This document shows positions 1-11,536 of a stretch of 64,000 nucleotides of DNA, in pieces. The stretch spans positions 10,883,042 to 10,947,041 of the forward strand of contig NW_022098062.1 in the NCBI RefSeq assembly GCF_002288925.2, written 5' to 3'. The stretch is from Delphinapterus leucas. Lineage: Eukaryota; Chordata; Mammalia; Artiodactyla; Monodontidae. The notes beneath the pieces are model-generated. The model did no database searches and was not told where the DNA came from. It saw nothing but the letters and a program-made list of their open reading frames with translations. Made by a program: the position numbers and the translations under genes. Position 1 is the first letter of the stretch, and each line of letters begins with the position of its first letter.

Positions 1-362
1 AGGCACAGTAAAAGATTAACAACAATAATAAAACAGAACAATTAAAATACTGCAGTAATAGTTATGTGAGGGGGGCTCTCTCAGAATATCTTACTGTGCT
101 GTACTCACCCTTCTGATGAGTGAGATGTTATAATGCCTACACGATAGGGTACGGCGGGGCAGATGATGGAGGCATTGTGACACAGCATTAGGATGGAACA
201 GGGGCAGCACGAAATTTCATCACACTACTCAGAAAGGCACACAATTTAAAACTTACGGATTGTTTATTCTGGAATTTTCCGTTTAATATTTTCGGACAGT
301 GGTTGACTGCAGGTAACTGAAACTATGGAAAGCAAAATCAGATATGGGGAGACTGTTGTACT
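1..362 (+). mobile_element. Tigger/MER2-like DNA transposon fragment
   Basis: The stretch resembles the terminal portion of pogo-type Tigger/MER2 elements. It has an AT-rich segment with repeated aataata-like words, a ggcattgtgacacagcattagg segment resembling the Tigger interior, and an end reading ggggagactgttgta that looks like a decayed Tigger terminus. The left end is cut by the window. No transposase frame survives. The assignment rests on remembered consensus and needs a repeat library to name the subfamily. Confidence 0.5.
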
Positions 363-439
363 AGAATGTCATTGCCTCTAGGCCCTCGCAGTGGACAAGG
401 AGGTGTGTGCGTATAGGTATTCCTCTACTTAGAATAAAA

Positions 440-1092
440 TTACGTACCAGTAAACCTATCACAAGTTGAGAATATTGTAAGTCGAAAATGCATTTATTAC
501 ACCTAACCTACCAACATCATAACTTAGCCTAGCCTACCTTAATCGTGCTCGGAATACTTACATTAGCCTACGGTTGGGCAGAATCACCTACCACAAAGCC
601 TATTTTAGAAAACAGTGTTGAATATCTCACGTAATTTATTGAGTACTGTACTGAAAGTGAAAAACAGAATGGTTGTGTGTTGGTTGTTTACCCTCATATC
701 ACATGATAGACCAACTGCAGCTTGCTGGCACTGCCCAGCATTACAAAAAAGTATGGTACCCACTATCGCTAGCCTGGAAAAAGATCAAAGTATCATTTTT
801 ATTGAATGTATGTCACTTTCACACTGTAAAGTTGAAAAATTATAAGTTGAGCCATCAAAAATTGGGGACCATGGGGCTTCCCTGGTGGTGCAGTGGTTGA
901 GAGTCTGCCTGCTGATGGGGACGTGGGTTCGTGCCCTGGTCCGGGAAGATCCCACATGCCGCGGAGCGGCTGGACCCGTGAGCCATGGCCGCTGAGCCTG
1001 CGCGTCCGGAGCCTGTGCTCCGCAACGGGAGAGGCCACAACAGTGAGAGGCGCGCGCACCGCCAAAAAAAAAAAAAATTGGGGACCATCTGT
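440..1092 (+). mobile_element. Second Tigger-like DNA transposon, interrupted by a SINE
   Basis: The words cttagcctagcctacctta, acttacattagcctac and gaatatctcacgtaattt are typical of a Tigger-family non-autonomous element. The 3' terminus ends in ggggaccatctgta. A CHR SINE interrupts the last 20 bases, so the terminal segment appears on both sides of the SINE as its target duplication. Short open frames here are fragments and not genes. Confidence 0.55.
873..1076 (+). mobile_element. CHR-type tRNA-derived SINE
   Basis: It begins with the ggggcttccctggtggtgca head common to cetartiodactyl tRNA-derived SINEs, continues through a CpG-rich body (gccatggccgctgagcctgc) and ends in an A tract. The 12-bp target duplication attggggaccat lies at 861-872 and 1077-1088. 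The intact duplication and body suggest a fairly recent insertion. Confidence 0.9.
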
Positions 1093-1106
1093 ATATTCAC
1101 CCATGG

Positions 1107-1112
1107 GTGTGT

Positions 1113-1146
<34 letters not shown>
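1107..1146. repeat. (GT)4(AC)16 compound dinucleotide microsatellite
   Basis: Four GT units run directly into sixteen uninterrupted AC units, forming a short self-complementary junction. A pure tract of this length is usually length-polymorphic. Confidence 0.95.
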
Positions 1147-1148
<2 letters not shown>

Positions 1149-1149
1149 C

Positions 1150-1346
1150 CATTGGACAATGTGGGGATTAAGGACGCTGACCCCCATGCAGTTGAAAATC
1201 CAAATATAACTTTACAGTTGGCCCTCCATATCCACAGTTCCACGTCCATGCATTCAACCAACCTCAGATCGTGAAGTACCATAGTACATACTTATTGAAA
1301 AACATCCACATATAAGTGGACCTGTGCAGTTCAAAGGTCAGCTATA
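1150..1346. mobile_element. Probable Tigger/MER-type MITE fragment
   Basis: The words ccccatgcagttgaaaatc, acagttggccctccatatcc and cctgtgcagttcaaaggtca match the style of Tigger-related short elements, with an end close to TA. The subfamily cannot be named from memory. Confidence 0.4.
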
Positions 1347-2700
1347 GTTGTTTCTTATTGATCAATCTGTATATAAAACTAAACATGGGTTCATAATGAA
1401 TGTCTCCAACTCTAATCCAGTACCACAAGGTTTGTTCTTTTCTTCCACATCTATAACTTCCCTCTCTTACAGTGAGAAACCTGGCTCCCATCATCCACCA
1501 TTCATTTACTTATATTTTGTTCATCCCTTGTATACATGTAAAGCAGTTTCAAACTTTTTAACCTAAACTCCCTGAGAAACAAATTTACCAACTAAAGTAC
1601 AGTGTTTGTGTACATTGTACTGATTTGTTTGTTTATAAAGAATAACATATCTGTATGTTGAAGATAATTTTAAAGACTGTTGACTGTTAAACAAGACTTT
1701 GTTCTCTTTGATGGCACCGTCTTACAGGCGTTGGCAGTTCTATTTAGAACTATCTGTTAGAGCTTTGGGTCCCCTTAAAGATTTACCCATGGCCCTAAGC
1801 CAGAGGATGATGGAGATAGTAACTTTAAGAGTAGTGAAATACCTAAATACAGGCAGTTAATAATAGGGAAAGTACCAGGAGCTTTGGGTTATCTGTCTTT
1901 AAGCAGTAGACACTTTATGGATGTTCATGTATTTGTGCTGTTTTTGTCATGCTGTCTTGTAATTTTTTATATAAAATACCTTTTCTTTTGCTGAAATCAC
2001 TACCATAGTGTCACATCTACCCTGGTCGTTAAAAATTTTTTTTCCTGAAATAGTAAATACCTTGAGGAATTTCAGCTTAATAACAGTTAAGTTTTAGCTG
2101 CTCTTAACAATACATGTAGGCTTTATTTTTATTATTTGTGGTATTTTGAAGGAGGAGCAGCTGTGCTTTTGTTAATCCAGCACATATTGATGAGGATACC
2201 AAAAATGGGTGCTAATTGGTATAATTCTATCTGGATTTGTGGCCAATATAGTGACAAGTTTTAATCTTAAGGATGCCATTCTACAGGGCTCCTTCCCTCC
2301 CCTTCTGCACCTCTTCCCTCCAAATTTTTTGGTCTCTACAAGACAATATGATTACATTGCTGCTGTTTTCTTGTTTTTGAACACAATTTCTGGTAACTTT
2401 ATAGTTCACTAGATTTGCCATTCATAAATGAAGTACTAGTACTCTGGTACTGGCCACTAGTGAAGTCCTGGCATAATTGAATGTGCTTATAGCTTCCTGC
2501 CTGATTGAACTGCCCTGTGACACAGGTGTTCTGCATCTTTAAAAGCCTCTGGTTTCCAGGGAGCAGCTTTGACTTTTCACACCGGGTGCACATTTGGTAC
2601 AAGCATTGAATGAATGTGATGCATGAATAAATATTTGTGTCCAGCCCACACATCTGCTTCTTTCGGTCTCTAGTGAGTTCATCCTGGTTTTTTGTTTTGT
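1347..2700. other. ATP5MG intron 1, no recognisable element
   Basis: AT-rich sequence upstream of the first visible ATP5MG exon. I looked for the missing first coding exon (start MAQFVRNL by family knowledge) and did not find it, so the intron probably begins left of the window. No repeat is clear by eye. Confidence 0.5.
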
Positions 2701-2712
2701 TTTGTTTTCCAG

Positions 2713-2873
2713 CTGCTGTGACTTACTCGAAGCCTCGATTGGCCACATTTTGGCACTATGCCAAGGTTGAGCTGGTTCCTCCAACCCCTGCTGAGATCCC
2801 TACAGCTATTCAGAGGTTGAAAAAAATTATCAATAGTGCTCAAACTGGTAGCTTCAAACAGCTTACAGTTAAG
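2713..2873 (+). CDS. ATP5MG: ATP synthase membrane subunit g, coding exon 2
   Basis: This exon encodes residues 18 (split codon) to 71 of the roughly 103-residue subunit g of mitochondrial F1Fo ATP synthase. Subunit g is an inner-membrane protein next to subunits e and f that helps dimerise the enzyme and shape cristae. The frame reads [20 protein letters not shown], then [14 protein letters not shown] and [13 protein letters not shown], matching the mammalian protein with few substitutions. A polypyrimidine tract and AG (2711-2712) precede it and a GTAACT donor follows. It enters in phase 1 and leaves in phase 0. The spliced structure argues against a processed pseudogene. Exon 1 lies outside the window. 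Confidence 0.95.
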
Positions 2874-4161
2874 GTAACTATGGGCTAAATGAAAACGTAT
2901 GTGCATAAAAGAAAATGTCTCCCCTTGGGATTTTTCTGATTGTTTTGATTAATATATGTATTTTTCAGTGAGGCTGAAACCAACATAATGAGAGATAATC
3001 TCTTTTTTGACTGTGGGGAAAGATACTTTGTAATTTTGTCATCTGGGTTGAAATAATTGGGCTATTTTATGTCTTAGTTTCCTATTAATCTTATAACAAA
3101 GAAGTGATCATTTTTACCGGGCAGCTTTTTTTTTCCTTTCCTATTTGTTTAGTGTACTAAATAGAATGGCTTGCTTTGCTGACTCTGTACTTTGTTTGTC
3201 TGTGGTCCTAAAACTATCCCCGATTTGGCCAAAAGCTCTCTTGGTCTATATCACAGTCATGGAGGGTAAAAATACCAAAACCTAGAAGCATATAATATGA
3301 TGTGAAGGGTGGAGATAAAATCTAAAGACTTAAGAATTCTAAAGAATTGGAACTTGAGGACTTCCCTGGTGGTCCAGTGGTTAAGACTCCTCTGTGCTTC
3401 CAGTGCAGGGGCCACAGGTTCTGTCCCTGGTCAGGGAACTAAGATCCCACATGCCACTCAGCACATCCAAAAAAAAAAAAAGAAAAAAGAATTGGAACAA
3501 ATTCACTTCCAGGTGCTAAAAGGAAAAGGCCCAGTTTTGTTGTGGAAAGGTGTTTTTTTCAACTGGAGTTTCAAGATCCATATTTGTGCTTGTGTGAACC
3601 GCTGTTTTCTGGAACTGTGTGTGTGTACTTTTTCTCTTTAGGGCAATAAAACATTGATCTGTGAAACTAATTACTGAATACTTGGAAAGAATTAAACCAA
3701 ATAATAAATGAATAAAAGTTATGTCTAAAGGGAATGATAGAGCCCTTCAACTTTCAACAGATTTTCTTTGGCCAGACAGAAATGTCTGTTCAGAGACTTG
3801 CCTTCCTATAGCCATCCTTTCATATGAATGCCCTGTCTAAATGTGGCAGCTATTTCCAGGATGTGGGTTGTTTTAGGGCTCATAAAGTGTCTCATAAACT
3901 AATAATGAAAGGGTTAAGTCAGTTCAGGTCTTTAAAGAATGCTTTGAAAGAATTTATAAGCTCTGGCCTACTTACCTTACATAATTGAAAGTTCAAGGGT
4001 TCTCAGCAGTTAAAGTTAACATCAGTAATTCTTGACTTTGACTAAAACTCCCCTTTAATTTGAATAGCATCCTTATATTCTCTGTCACTTAATCCTGGAA
4101 AAGAATAGTTTTAAATATATAAGAAAAAAATGTACATTAAAATTTGTGCTTCTTTTTTCAG
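2874..4161 (+). other. ATP5MG: ATP5MG intron 2
   Basis: GT-AG intron (GTAACT...TTTTTTCAG) joining the two visible coding exons in phase 0. It holds one short CHR SINE. The rest is AT-rich with no other element visible. Confidence 0.9.
3358..3485 (+). mobile_element. Short CHR-type SINE
   Basis: The head acttccctggtggtccagtg, B-box-like ggttctgtccctggtcaggg and an A-rich tail are visible. The 13-bp target duplication aaagaattggaac lies at 3341-3353 and 3486-3498. Confidence 0.85.
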
Positions 4162-4260
4162 GAAGCTCTACTGAATGGTTTGGTGGCCACTGAGGTGTGG
4201 ATGTGGTTTTATGTTGGCGAGATCATAGGCAAGCGTGGCATCATTGGCTATAATGTTTGA
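4162..4260 (+). CDS. ATP5MG: ATP synthase membrane subunit g, terminal coding exon
   Basis: This exon encodes the last 32 residues (72-103) and the TGA stop. It holds the single transmembrane helix, NGLVATEVWMWFYVGEIIG, with the G90xxxG94 spacing conserved in subunit g and implicated in helix packing within the synthase dimer. The exon follows TTTTTTCAG in phase 0 and is uninterrupted. Compared with the human protein as I recall it, position 84 is Trp instead of Leu, position 74 is Leu instead of Val, and the penultimate residue is Asn instead of Asp. The length equals the usual 103 residues if exon 1 contributes 17 residues and one base. Confidence 0.95.
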   Translation, partial: EALLNGLVATEVWMWFYVGEIIGKRGIIGYNV

Positions 4261-4345
4261 AGACCAGTCTTTGCTTTATTATTTGGGTGTTCTTGGACCA
4301 TGTGTGAGCAGACTGCTATTTGAATAAAATAAGACAATGTGTCAG
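4261..4345 (+). promoter_or_regulatory. ATP5MG: ATP5MG 3' UTR and poly(A) signal
   Basis: A canonical AATAAA at 4323-4328 lies 63 bases after the stop codon. A GT-rich stretch (gacaatgtgtcag...gtgttttctctgtc) follows, as expected of a cleavage region. The 3' UTR is therefore short. Cleavage site is inferred. Confidence 0.75.
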
Positions 4346-7099
4346 AATCAGTGTTTTCTCTGTCAAGCACTACATGGAAGGTCACAACTTCTCTTGATAT
4401 TAAGTTGGGTTGTCTTTTGCTTTAATACATTAATACAGCTCTAAATGCATGTCTTTGCTTAGCCTGCAATTGGAAAGGATAGATATGAATATACCAACCT
4501 GGTACATGTATATATGAGGATAGCATTTTACTTTGAAGTCTTGAAATAAATGATATTTAAGCTTAATTTTAGAAAAGTTGGGGAAAGGTTTTGAGAAAAC
4601 AAGAACTTGTTCCAGTAGGAGAAAAATAATACCATGTGCCAAACATGGTATATACTAGTTAAATCACCTAGCATAAAGAATACAATTTGGACTGTTTTTC
4701 TTTGCTAAAATCAGAGAAAGACCCCTTTGACAACAGCTGTGTCTGTAAATGTAGGGGTACTTTTTGTCAATTTGAATATAGCTTCCCCAAAAGAGACCAG
4801 CTGGGTGATATTCTGTGTGTCTTTGTAACATCTTTAACACTAGGACAGAGAATGAAAGCAATGACCTATGTTTTCAATTTAATTTTGATATGTTATTAAT
4901 CTGTCTTTTTTTTTAAAGACCTACCTTTACAAAAATAAAATATCCTATAGATATTTAACAGGATTATAGTTTAGTATCGTCCATGGGTCAAAATAATATA
5001 TTATGTCCTGAAATAAATACAAGTGATTGGTATCAGTCTGTCATCTTGAGCCACTTTATTGGGGATTTGGGAGCGACTTAATCATTCATTGGCCTTTCCT
5101 GGGGTTCTTACCATCTATGAATGTCTCGTTGGTATGTTTCTAAATCTGTTGTAACTCTCTTTGCAGCCACTGCACAACATGGAATACCAGCTGATGATAA
5201 GCAAAAGATGATTGCATATTGGAAAAGCATCATGGCTCACAATATAGTATTAATCCTTTAATAGTATTGAACCTTTATCCAGTCAATCCCAAATTTACCA
5301 ACTGGTTTTGAACACTGCTGCTTTAGCCAATAAAGGGCACAGCTTTTCTTTGTGATAGGCAAGAACTCACCAAGGAGAGACTGCTACTCTCTGAACTGTG
5401 AAGTAATGCCTAACTTAACTGCAGGTGGTCAAAACTGAAACTACCTCTTTTCAGAAGGCATTCAGTAACTTAAAATATGCATAGCAACAGACAGAAAAGA
5501 CACTACTACAATAATGGTGATTTTCATGAATTTTTCTATTGCATATGTGAGTGAGCAGTGCAATTAATTTTTTAAAAATTTAAAGGTACGAGATCAGCTA
5601 GCACTAGTAAGAACCTACAGAGGCCAAGTTGATTCATGATATGTAATGTGATTTTATTTTAACTATATGGTCACACCAGAAAGTCCTCAAAATAAATGTT
5701 TACTACTCACTCCACTGCTACTTCCTCCTCCTTGGCCATATGGCACACCTCTGGTGTAGGGTGGCTAATAGTGTATGTACAGAATTTCCTTGGTGAAAAT
5801 AGCAGTGGACTGTGAAGCGGCCACTTGACTTCTGCAGGCCTGTTACTTTTTGTCCTCCTAAACCCCAAATGTCTTGCCTCCTAGCAGAGAACTTTCAGAC
5901 TGTCTTTCACTGAATTTTTGCGTGCCAGGTGTTTGCCACTAGCAACTTAAGTGAAGTTAAGTTTGAAGTCAGATATTTTTGGTGCACCTCCTAAATCCAG
6001 GTATGCTAAATGGTAGAAACATTCATGAACAAGACTGTTACCTGTTTCACAGAGCTTGATCTGGTGAGACAGGTAACTAAGCATGCAGCTAGAGTACCAT
6101 GTGGCTTGTGAACGGAAACCCATTGAAGGACTTAGACAAGGCACAATCCCTGCCTTCACTTTGTATAGTCTAGCAGCAGCGGGCAATTTCAAATCCATTA
6201 ACAAAAGCTAGGGTAGAAATATGCATGGGGTGCATGTGGTCTTAAAGTTATTATACATAAATTGTCAGTAACAGCAAAGCCTTCCTGAGGCTTGCATTTC
6301 AAGACCACACTGAATGTGATTCTGTCCACGTTGCATACTTAATCCTCTGTTCTATATGCCTCAGCATTACTCTCCTTGGATAAGCTGCTTTTTTCTTTTC
6401 CACTTATCTTTTATATACCTAAGTACATATTCTGCCCTGATTTCTAAGGATAGCTCAGTATAATTTACTTTTTTAACATCTTATGTTTGTATAGCACTTT
6501 ACATTTTCACTATCTCATTTAGCCCTCAACTTCCCTCTGAGGCATGTGGCACAAATGATAGACCCACTTAAGACATTTTTGATCAGAGGCATACTACAGC
6601 CACAGGAGTTAGTTTCTGCAAAAAATCCCGTGGTCAGTAGTGTGTTAAGTCAGGAACTAAGCTGCAGAAACACTCAGTGATTTGGCTAGGATCCCATGAG
6701 TAATCCGTAGAATCGCAAGTTGGGACCAGGTGGTGATCCCATGTGTAGCCTCTGCCCTGCCTTCACTCCTTGTAGACTCCCTCACGTTTTTCATGGTTCC
6801 ATTCTGCAGTGCTTTCTGTATATCCTCAGTCCTTTGCCCTACTGTCAAGCTGTTTAAGCTTTCTTGGCAAATCAGATGTCAGCCTACCTAATCTTATATA
6901 AAGTGATATCTAGCTTTGTGAGACTTAAGTATTTCCTAATTAATATGGTTTTCATTTCTACTGGAATACGAATTGGTATGATCAGGATGACTCTTGAGAT
7001 AAATACAGTAGCAATTCCACCAGAGATTCCCTTACCAGGGAACTTAACACTAGGCCTGCTTACCAAATGAAAGGCCCCGATACTATTAAAATACTGATA
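4346..7099. other. Intergenic, mostly unassigned
   Basis: AT-rich intergenic DNA downstream of ATP5MG. No coding frame with family resemblance and no clear young repeat. The stretch around 6470-6540 (cactttacattttcactatc) may be a decayed minus-strand MIR. Additional AATAAA words could serve longer ATP5MG transcripts but this is not supported by anything further. Confidence 0.4.
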
Positions 7100-8190
7100 A
7101 ATACATGCAAGGCCCTTGACAACATGCCTTCAGCCTTGGTGTAATCACATTTTGCTACCAACCAGGGTTTCAGCCACACAGCTTCTAACCAGTCCCCGTA
7201 AAAACTCAAAAGCTTTAAATCTAGTTTTCAGATTATGTACCCACTGCCCCTGATGGTTGCAGTTTTTTACCAGTCACCAGGCCACTCTTCTTTATTTCTT
7301 GGTAAATTTTTTTTCTCCTGGCTTTCCGTCAGTCTACAAAACGGGTTCCGTCTTAATTCTTGGCCATTTCAACATACACGTGGATCAGTAGTTTTCAAAG
7401 TAAGGAAACTTCGTAATGAAAATTCTCAGGTTCTACCTAGGAACGGGGGATGGGATCTGGCAATCTCTGTTTGAATTGGCTCTCCGTTTAATTCTGATGC
7501 ATGCTAAAGTTTGAGAACTATTAACATAAATTGTCCTTCCAACAAACTGGGCTCAGTTCCCTTAAAAAGTCCAATGATTATGTCTCACCTTCCCTGGGCA
7601 TTCATTCCTGTCGTTACCAAGGAATTTCAGCCACTCCATAGTTTCAGTTTCACGCATCCCTCTCTCTGACCACCTATAATCTTTCCAGCCCATTCCCTGT
7701 AATGTCCCAGCTATATTAATTTGGAGTCACCATGACCATCAATAAATTGATGCTGCCATCTCCCTCACCACCTCGATGTCCCCTCTTCTCCCGGCTTATT
7801 TATGTTCCATGGTCAATCGGGATCACTCTTTTGAATAAACCCTGAACTTCTTTACCTCTCACTCATTTTGTTGTCCTCATTTGCCAAAACCACATCCTCA
7901 GCTAAGTCTGCGTAGTCGTACTTGCACCCATGTAGCTGAATGTAGCTGGGGGAAACAGCCAAGGTGGCTAATCTCACTTTATATTCATGATCAGAATCTT
8001 CAGATGGTACCTAGTACTACCTGACAACCACACTGTGTTTCCTTGGGCCACGGTTATTTCTGTGAGCAGATGACCTTGCTTACTACTTAACTAAGAAAAC
8101 TACAGCAATTGGAGAACTTCCATTGGCTCCCACAGCATCATTCTCACAAACTGTCTGCACCCATAAATATTCTCCACCTTGCCTATACTA
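7100..8190 (+). mobile_element. L2 LINE fragment with endonuclease relic
   Basis: Part of an old L2 (CR1-clade) copy that continues at 8715. At 7356-7385 one frame reads ILGHFNIHVD, matching the GDFN-type catalytic motif region of the L2 apurinic-like endonuclease, with Asp replaced by His at the key position. Further on, tctctctgaccacc (SLSDH) fits the conserved SDH motif. The frame is broken by stops and by a MER5-like insertion. It is inactive. Confidence 0.6.
7389..7530 (+). mobile_element. MER5-like hAT-Charlie MITE
   Basis: Words such as ttctcaggttctacc, ggcaatctctgtttgaattg and gcatgctaaagtttgagaac resemble MER5A. It interrupts the L2 endonuclease segment. Assignment is from remembered consensus. 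Confidence 0.5.
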
Positions 8191-8204
8191 GATAGTTCAT
8201 GTGC

Positions 8205-8343
8205 CTTTTTTTTTTTTTCTCTTTCCTTTTGTTTGTTTTGGCCCTGCGGCTTGTGGGATCTTAGTTCCCTGACCAAGGATCGGACCCAGCCCCTCGGCAG
8301 TGAATGTGCAGAGTCCTAACCGTCGGACCACCAGGGAATTCCC
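8205..8343 (-). mobile_element. Short CHR-type SINE
   Basis: Reverse-complement copy: T tract, ggcttgtgggatcttagttc, ccctgaccaaggatcggacc and the reversed head accaccagggaattccc. It sits between L2 segments. Confidence 0.85.
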
Positions 8344-8512
8344 AATTCATGCTCCTTTTTAAAGCCAATCCCTCCGTTCAATGTCTTTGTGCTATCATTT
8401 CTCCCCTTTTCCTGTTGTTTTGTCTGTTGTTCCTGTGAGTGTATACACATCCCATCTTTTACAAAATTAGCCCCCTTTTGCACCAAAACACCTCAAAAGT
8501 TGTCAATATTCA

Positions 8513-8713
8513 GGGCCTTCCCTGGTGGTCCAGTGGTTAAGACTCCACGCTCCCAATGCACGGGGCCCGGGTTTGATCCCTGGTCAGGAACTAGATCCCA
8601 CATGCCACAACTAAAGATCCCTCATGCTGCAACTAAAGATCCCACATGCCACAGCGAAGATCCCGTGTGCAGCAACTAAGACCCGGTGCAGCCTAAATAA
8701 ATATTTTTTGAAA
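8513..8713 (+). mobile_element. CHR-type SINE with tandem internal units
   Basis: Head ccttccctggtggtccagtg is followed by gatccctggtcaggaactag and then three or four degenerate copies of an aactaaagatcccacatgcc unit, ending in aaataaatat. This variant resembles the copy at 20483. Confidence 0.85.
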
Positions 8714-8714
8714 G

Positions 8715-10132
8715 TTACCGATATTCAGTGTCTCCAAATCCTGTTCTCCCTTCAACCCGTTCCAATCCAGCATTCATTCCTACCACTCCACTGAAACTGC
8801 TCTCTGACACTTTAAATGGGTCGCTTCTCAATCCTCATTTTACTTGCTCTTTCAGCAATATTTGACTCAGCTGACTATTTCCTCCTGCTTGATGCACTTT
8901 CTGATAGACTTGACTTCCAGAACTTTCCTTTGGCGTTCCTTCTTCCTTACTTTTTGTTCACTTCTCAGTTTCCTTTTCTGGTTCCTCCTTTCCCTGGCAG
9001 CCTGTCTTTGGAATATCCCAAACATAAGGCTCAGCTCTCTCGCTCTCTTTCTCCCTCTCTCTCTCATCATTCCACTGGAGATCTCATCCAGTCTCCTGGT
9101 TTAAGTGACGCCTCTTAACTGATGACTCTCAAATTTATAGCTCTAGTCCCTACCTCTCCTCTGAACTCTAGGCTTATATGCCACTACACCTCCACTTGGG
9201 TGTTTAATAGACATCTCAAACTTAGTATATCCAAAGTGAACTCCTGATTTCCTTCCCCACCCCATCCCAAACCTGTTCCATAGTTTTCTCCCTCTCAGCT
9301 GATGGCAACTCTATCCTTCCAGTTGCTCAGGCTAAAAACCTTTGGAGTCATCCTTGACTCCCTGTCTTTCATGTTCTATATCAATCCTTCAAAAAGTCCT
9401 ATTGGTTCTACCTTCAAAATATGTCTATTTCTTACCACCTCCACCACTAACACCAAGGCGCTATCATCTCTCACTGGGATTGCTGAAATGCCCTCTTAAA
9501 TGGCCTCCTGCTGCCAAGCTTGCCTGTCTACAGTCTATTTACATCAGTCAGAGTGATTGTATCAAAGTGTAAGTCATACCATGTCACTCCTCTGCTCAGA
9601 ACCCTCAATGGCTCCCGCCTCACTCATTTGAAGCTAAAGTCCTTACTGTGGGCCACAAGGCCCAACAAGATCTGGCTTTCCATTATATCTCTGACTTCAT
9701 CCCCCTCTACCCTTCTCCTTTCTCACCCTGCCCCACTGGCCCCCTTGCTGTTTCTCAAACTCACCAGGCAACTCCTGCCTTAGCACTGACTGGTTCCGCA
9801 GTTTGGAATACTCTACCCCAAGATCTTCCCAGGGCTGGCTCCCTCACCTCATTCAGTATTTTCAGTGTAGGCTTCCCCAAACATCCTAATTATAATTGCA
9901 AGAAACCTCCCTCCAAATACTCTTTTCTCCTACCCTGCTTTTTTATCCCAAAATTTCAACTTCTAATATTCCACATGATTTACTGGATTATTATGTTTAT
10001 TGTTTTACCTTGCTAAAATAAATGCAAGCCCCACAAAGGCAGAAATGTTTAAAAATCTATTTTGTTCACTGATACTATCCCAAGCTCCAAGCACATAATC
10101 ACTCAATACAGATACGATGAATAAATTAATTT
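8715..10132 (+). mobile_element. L2 LINE, 3' portion
   Basis: Characteristic L2 segments occur in order: gtcatccttgactccctgtc, tcaatccttcaaaaagtcct, catgtcactcctctgctcag, ccctcaatggctcccgcctc, and the 3' end with aagccccacaaaggcagaaa followed by cccaagctccaagcacataa and tcaataca. This is the second half of the element starting near 7100. Short open frames in it are remnants. Confidence 0.75.
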
Positions 10133-10139
10133 ATCCATT

Positions 10140-10425
10140 AATGAATCTATACCTTTATAAATGCTGTTCTCTCGGCCTTTACCCTCTTTCTACCTGTACA
10201 TCTCTGTTCCACTTCGAGAAGTCTTTTCTGATTTTCCCAAACTGCTTCCCTTTCCCCTCCTGTTGGGCCTCTTCTAGCACACATCACTGTACCCTAATGA
10301 CACATTTACGTTTGTGTATTCCCCTTGCTAAGCTTTTTAAGGAAGGTACAGTATCTAATTCACCTTTGTAATCCTAGCCTATCCCATTATCTATCTGACT
10401 TGTCTATAGTAGGTTTTCAAACAGT
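10140..10425 (+). mobile_element. Second L2 3' end
   Basis: Immediately after the first L2 end, the sequence repeats L2 3'-terminal features: agtcttttctgattttccc, tagcacacatcactgtaccc, gtattccccttgctaag and a decayed tail ending in tatagtaggttttcaaac. Either two insertions in tandem or a duplicated end. Confidence 0.6.
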
Positions 10426-10917
10426 AAAACAGCCAACTCTAGCTTACCGTGTTTGGTGCTAGGTTGATAAAACAGAGTTTAGTGGCAGTTTGCCACAGAG
10501 GGAGACGCAGGCCTAGGGGACTCATTTCCTGAAGGCCTGCAGGCTGAGACTGCTACAAAGCTGATGCCAGCTGAGTCACTCCTGCATCTCAACCTCTAAC
10601 TCTGAAACTCAGAGATCTCGACCCCTGATTATCAGCCCTTCTCTACTAAGCAAGGTTAGTGCAGCGCTGCCTTCACATAAGGCCTAGGAGGGAAGAATGA
10701 GAGGGTGGGCAGCAGAAGATCCTTTACAGAAGACCTAGACTGAAATCTGAAAATCCCAGAAATCCCTTAGGAACTGATCATCTTAGGTCCCTCTTTCTTT
10801 GCCACACCTGCCTTTCAGGAATTATACCCTTCGGAGAGCTGAAAGAAGCACATCATATATAAGTTTATAGCACCACGCTATTCCTCATAGGATTTACACA
10901 TGCAGCGTATGGGTGGA
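10426..10917. other. Intergenic, unassigned
   Basis: No coding potential and no repeat I can name. Confidence 0.4.
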
Positions 10918-11515
10918 TTTTTTTTAACATTTTTATTGGGGTATAATTGCTTTACAATGGTGTATTAGTTTCTGCTTTATAACAAAGTGAATCAGCTATA
11001 CATTTACATATATCCCCATATCGCCTCCCTCTTGTGTCTCCCTCCCTCCCTCCCTATCCCACCGCTCTAGGTGGTCACAAAGCACCGAGCTGATCACCCT
11101 ATGCTATGCTTCCCACTAGCTATCTATTTTACATTTGGTAGTATATATAAGTCCATGCCACTCTTTCACTTCGTCCCAGCTTACCCTTCCCCCTCACCGT
11201 GTCCTCAAGTCCCTTCTCTACATCTGCGTCTGCGTCTTTATTCCTGTTCTGCCCCTAGGTTCTTCAGAACCATTTTTTTTTTTTAGATTCCACATATATG
11301 TGTTAGCATACAGCATTTGTTTTTCTCTTTCTGATTTACTTCACTTTGTATGACAGACTCTAGGTCCATCCACCTCACTACAAATAACTCAATTTTGTTT
11401 CTTTTTATGGCTGAGTAATATTCCATTGTATGTGTGTGCCACATCTTCTTTATCCATTCATCTGTCGATGGACGCTTAGGTTGCTTCCATGTCCTGGCTA
11501 TTGTAAATAGATATG
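10918..11515 (-). mobile_element. 5'-truncated L1, 3' end
   Basis: Antisense cetartiodactyl L1. The T tract marks the poly(A) end, followed by gtataattgctttacaatgg, the reversed 3' UTR, and then catcttctttatccattcat plus tctgtcgatggac, which is the reversed end of ORF2. Similar words flank it (tatgggtggattttt and atatggtggattttt), suggesting a target duplication. Confidence 0.85.
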
Positions 11516-11536
11516 GTGGATTTTTATAAGAATTAC

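Noticed and set aside
1097..1187. Val-Cys and Thr-His repeat peptides
   Set aside because: Translation of the AC/GT microsatellite.
8816..10016. Several hydrophobic open frames at 8.8-10.0 kb that might suggest membrane proteins
   Set aside because: The nucleotide sequence is L2; pyrimidine-rich DNA yields Leu/Ser/Phe-rich peptides by chance.
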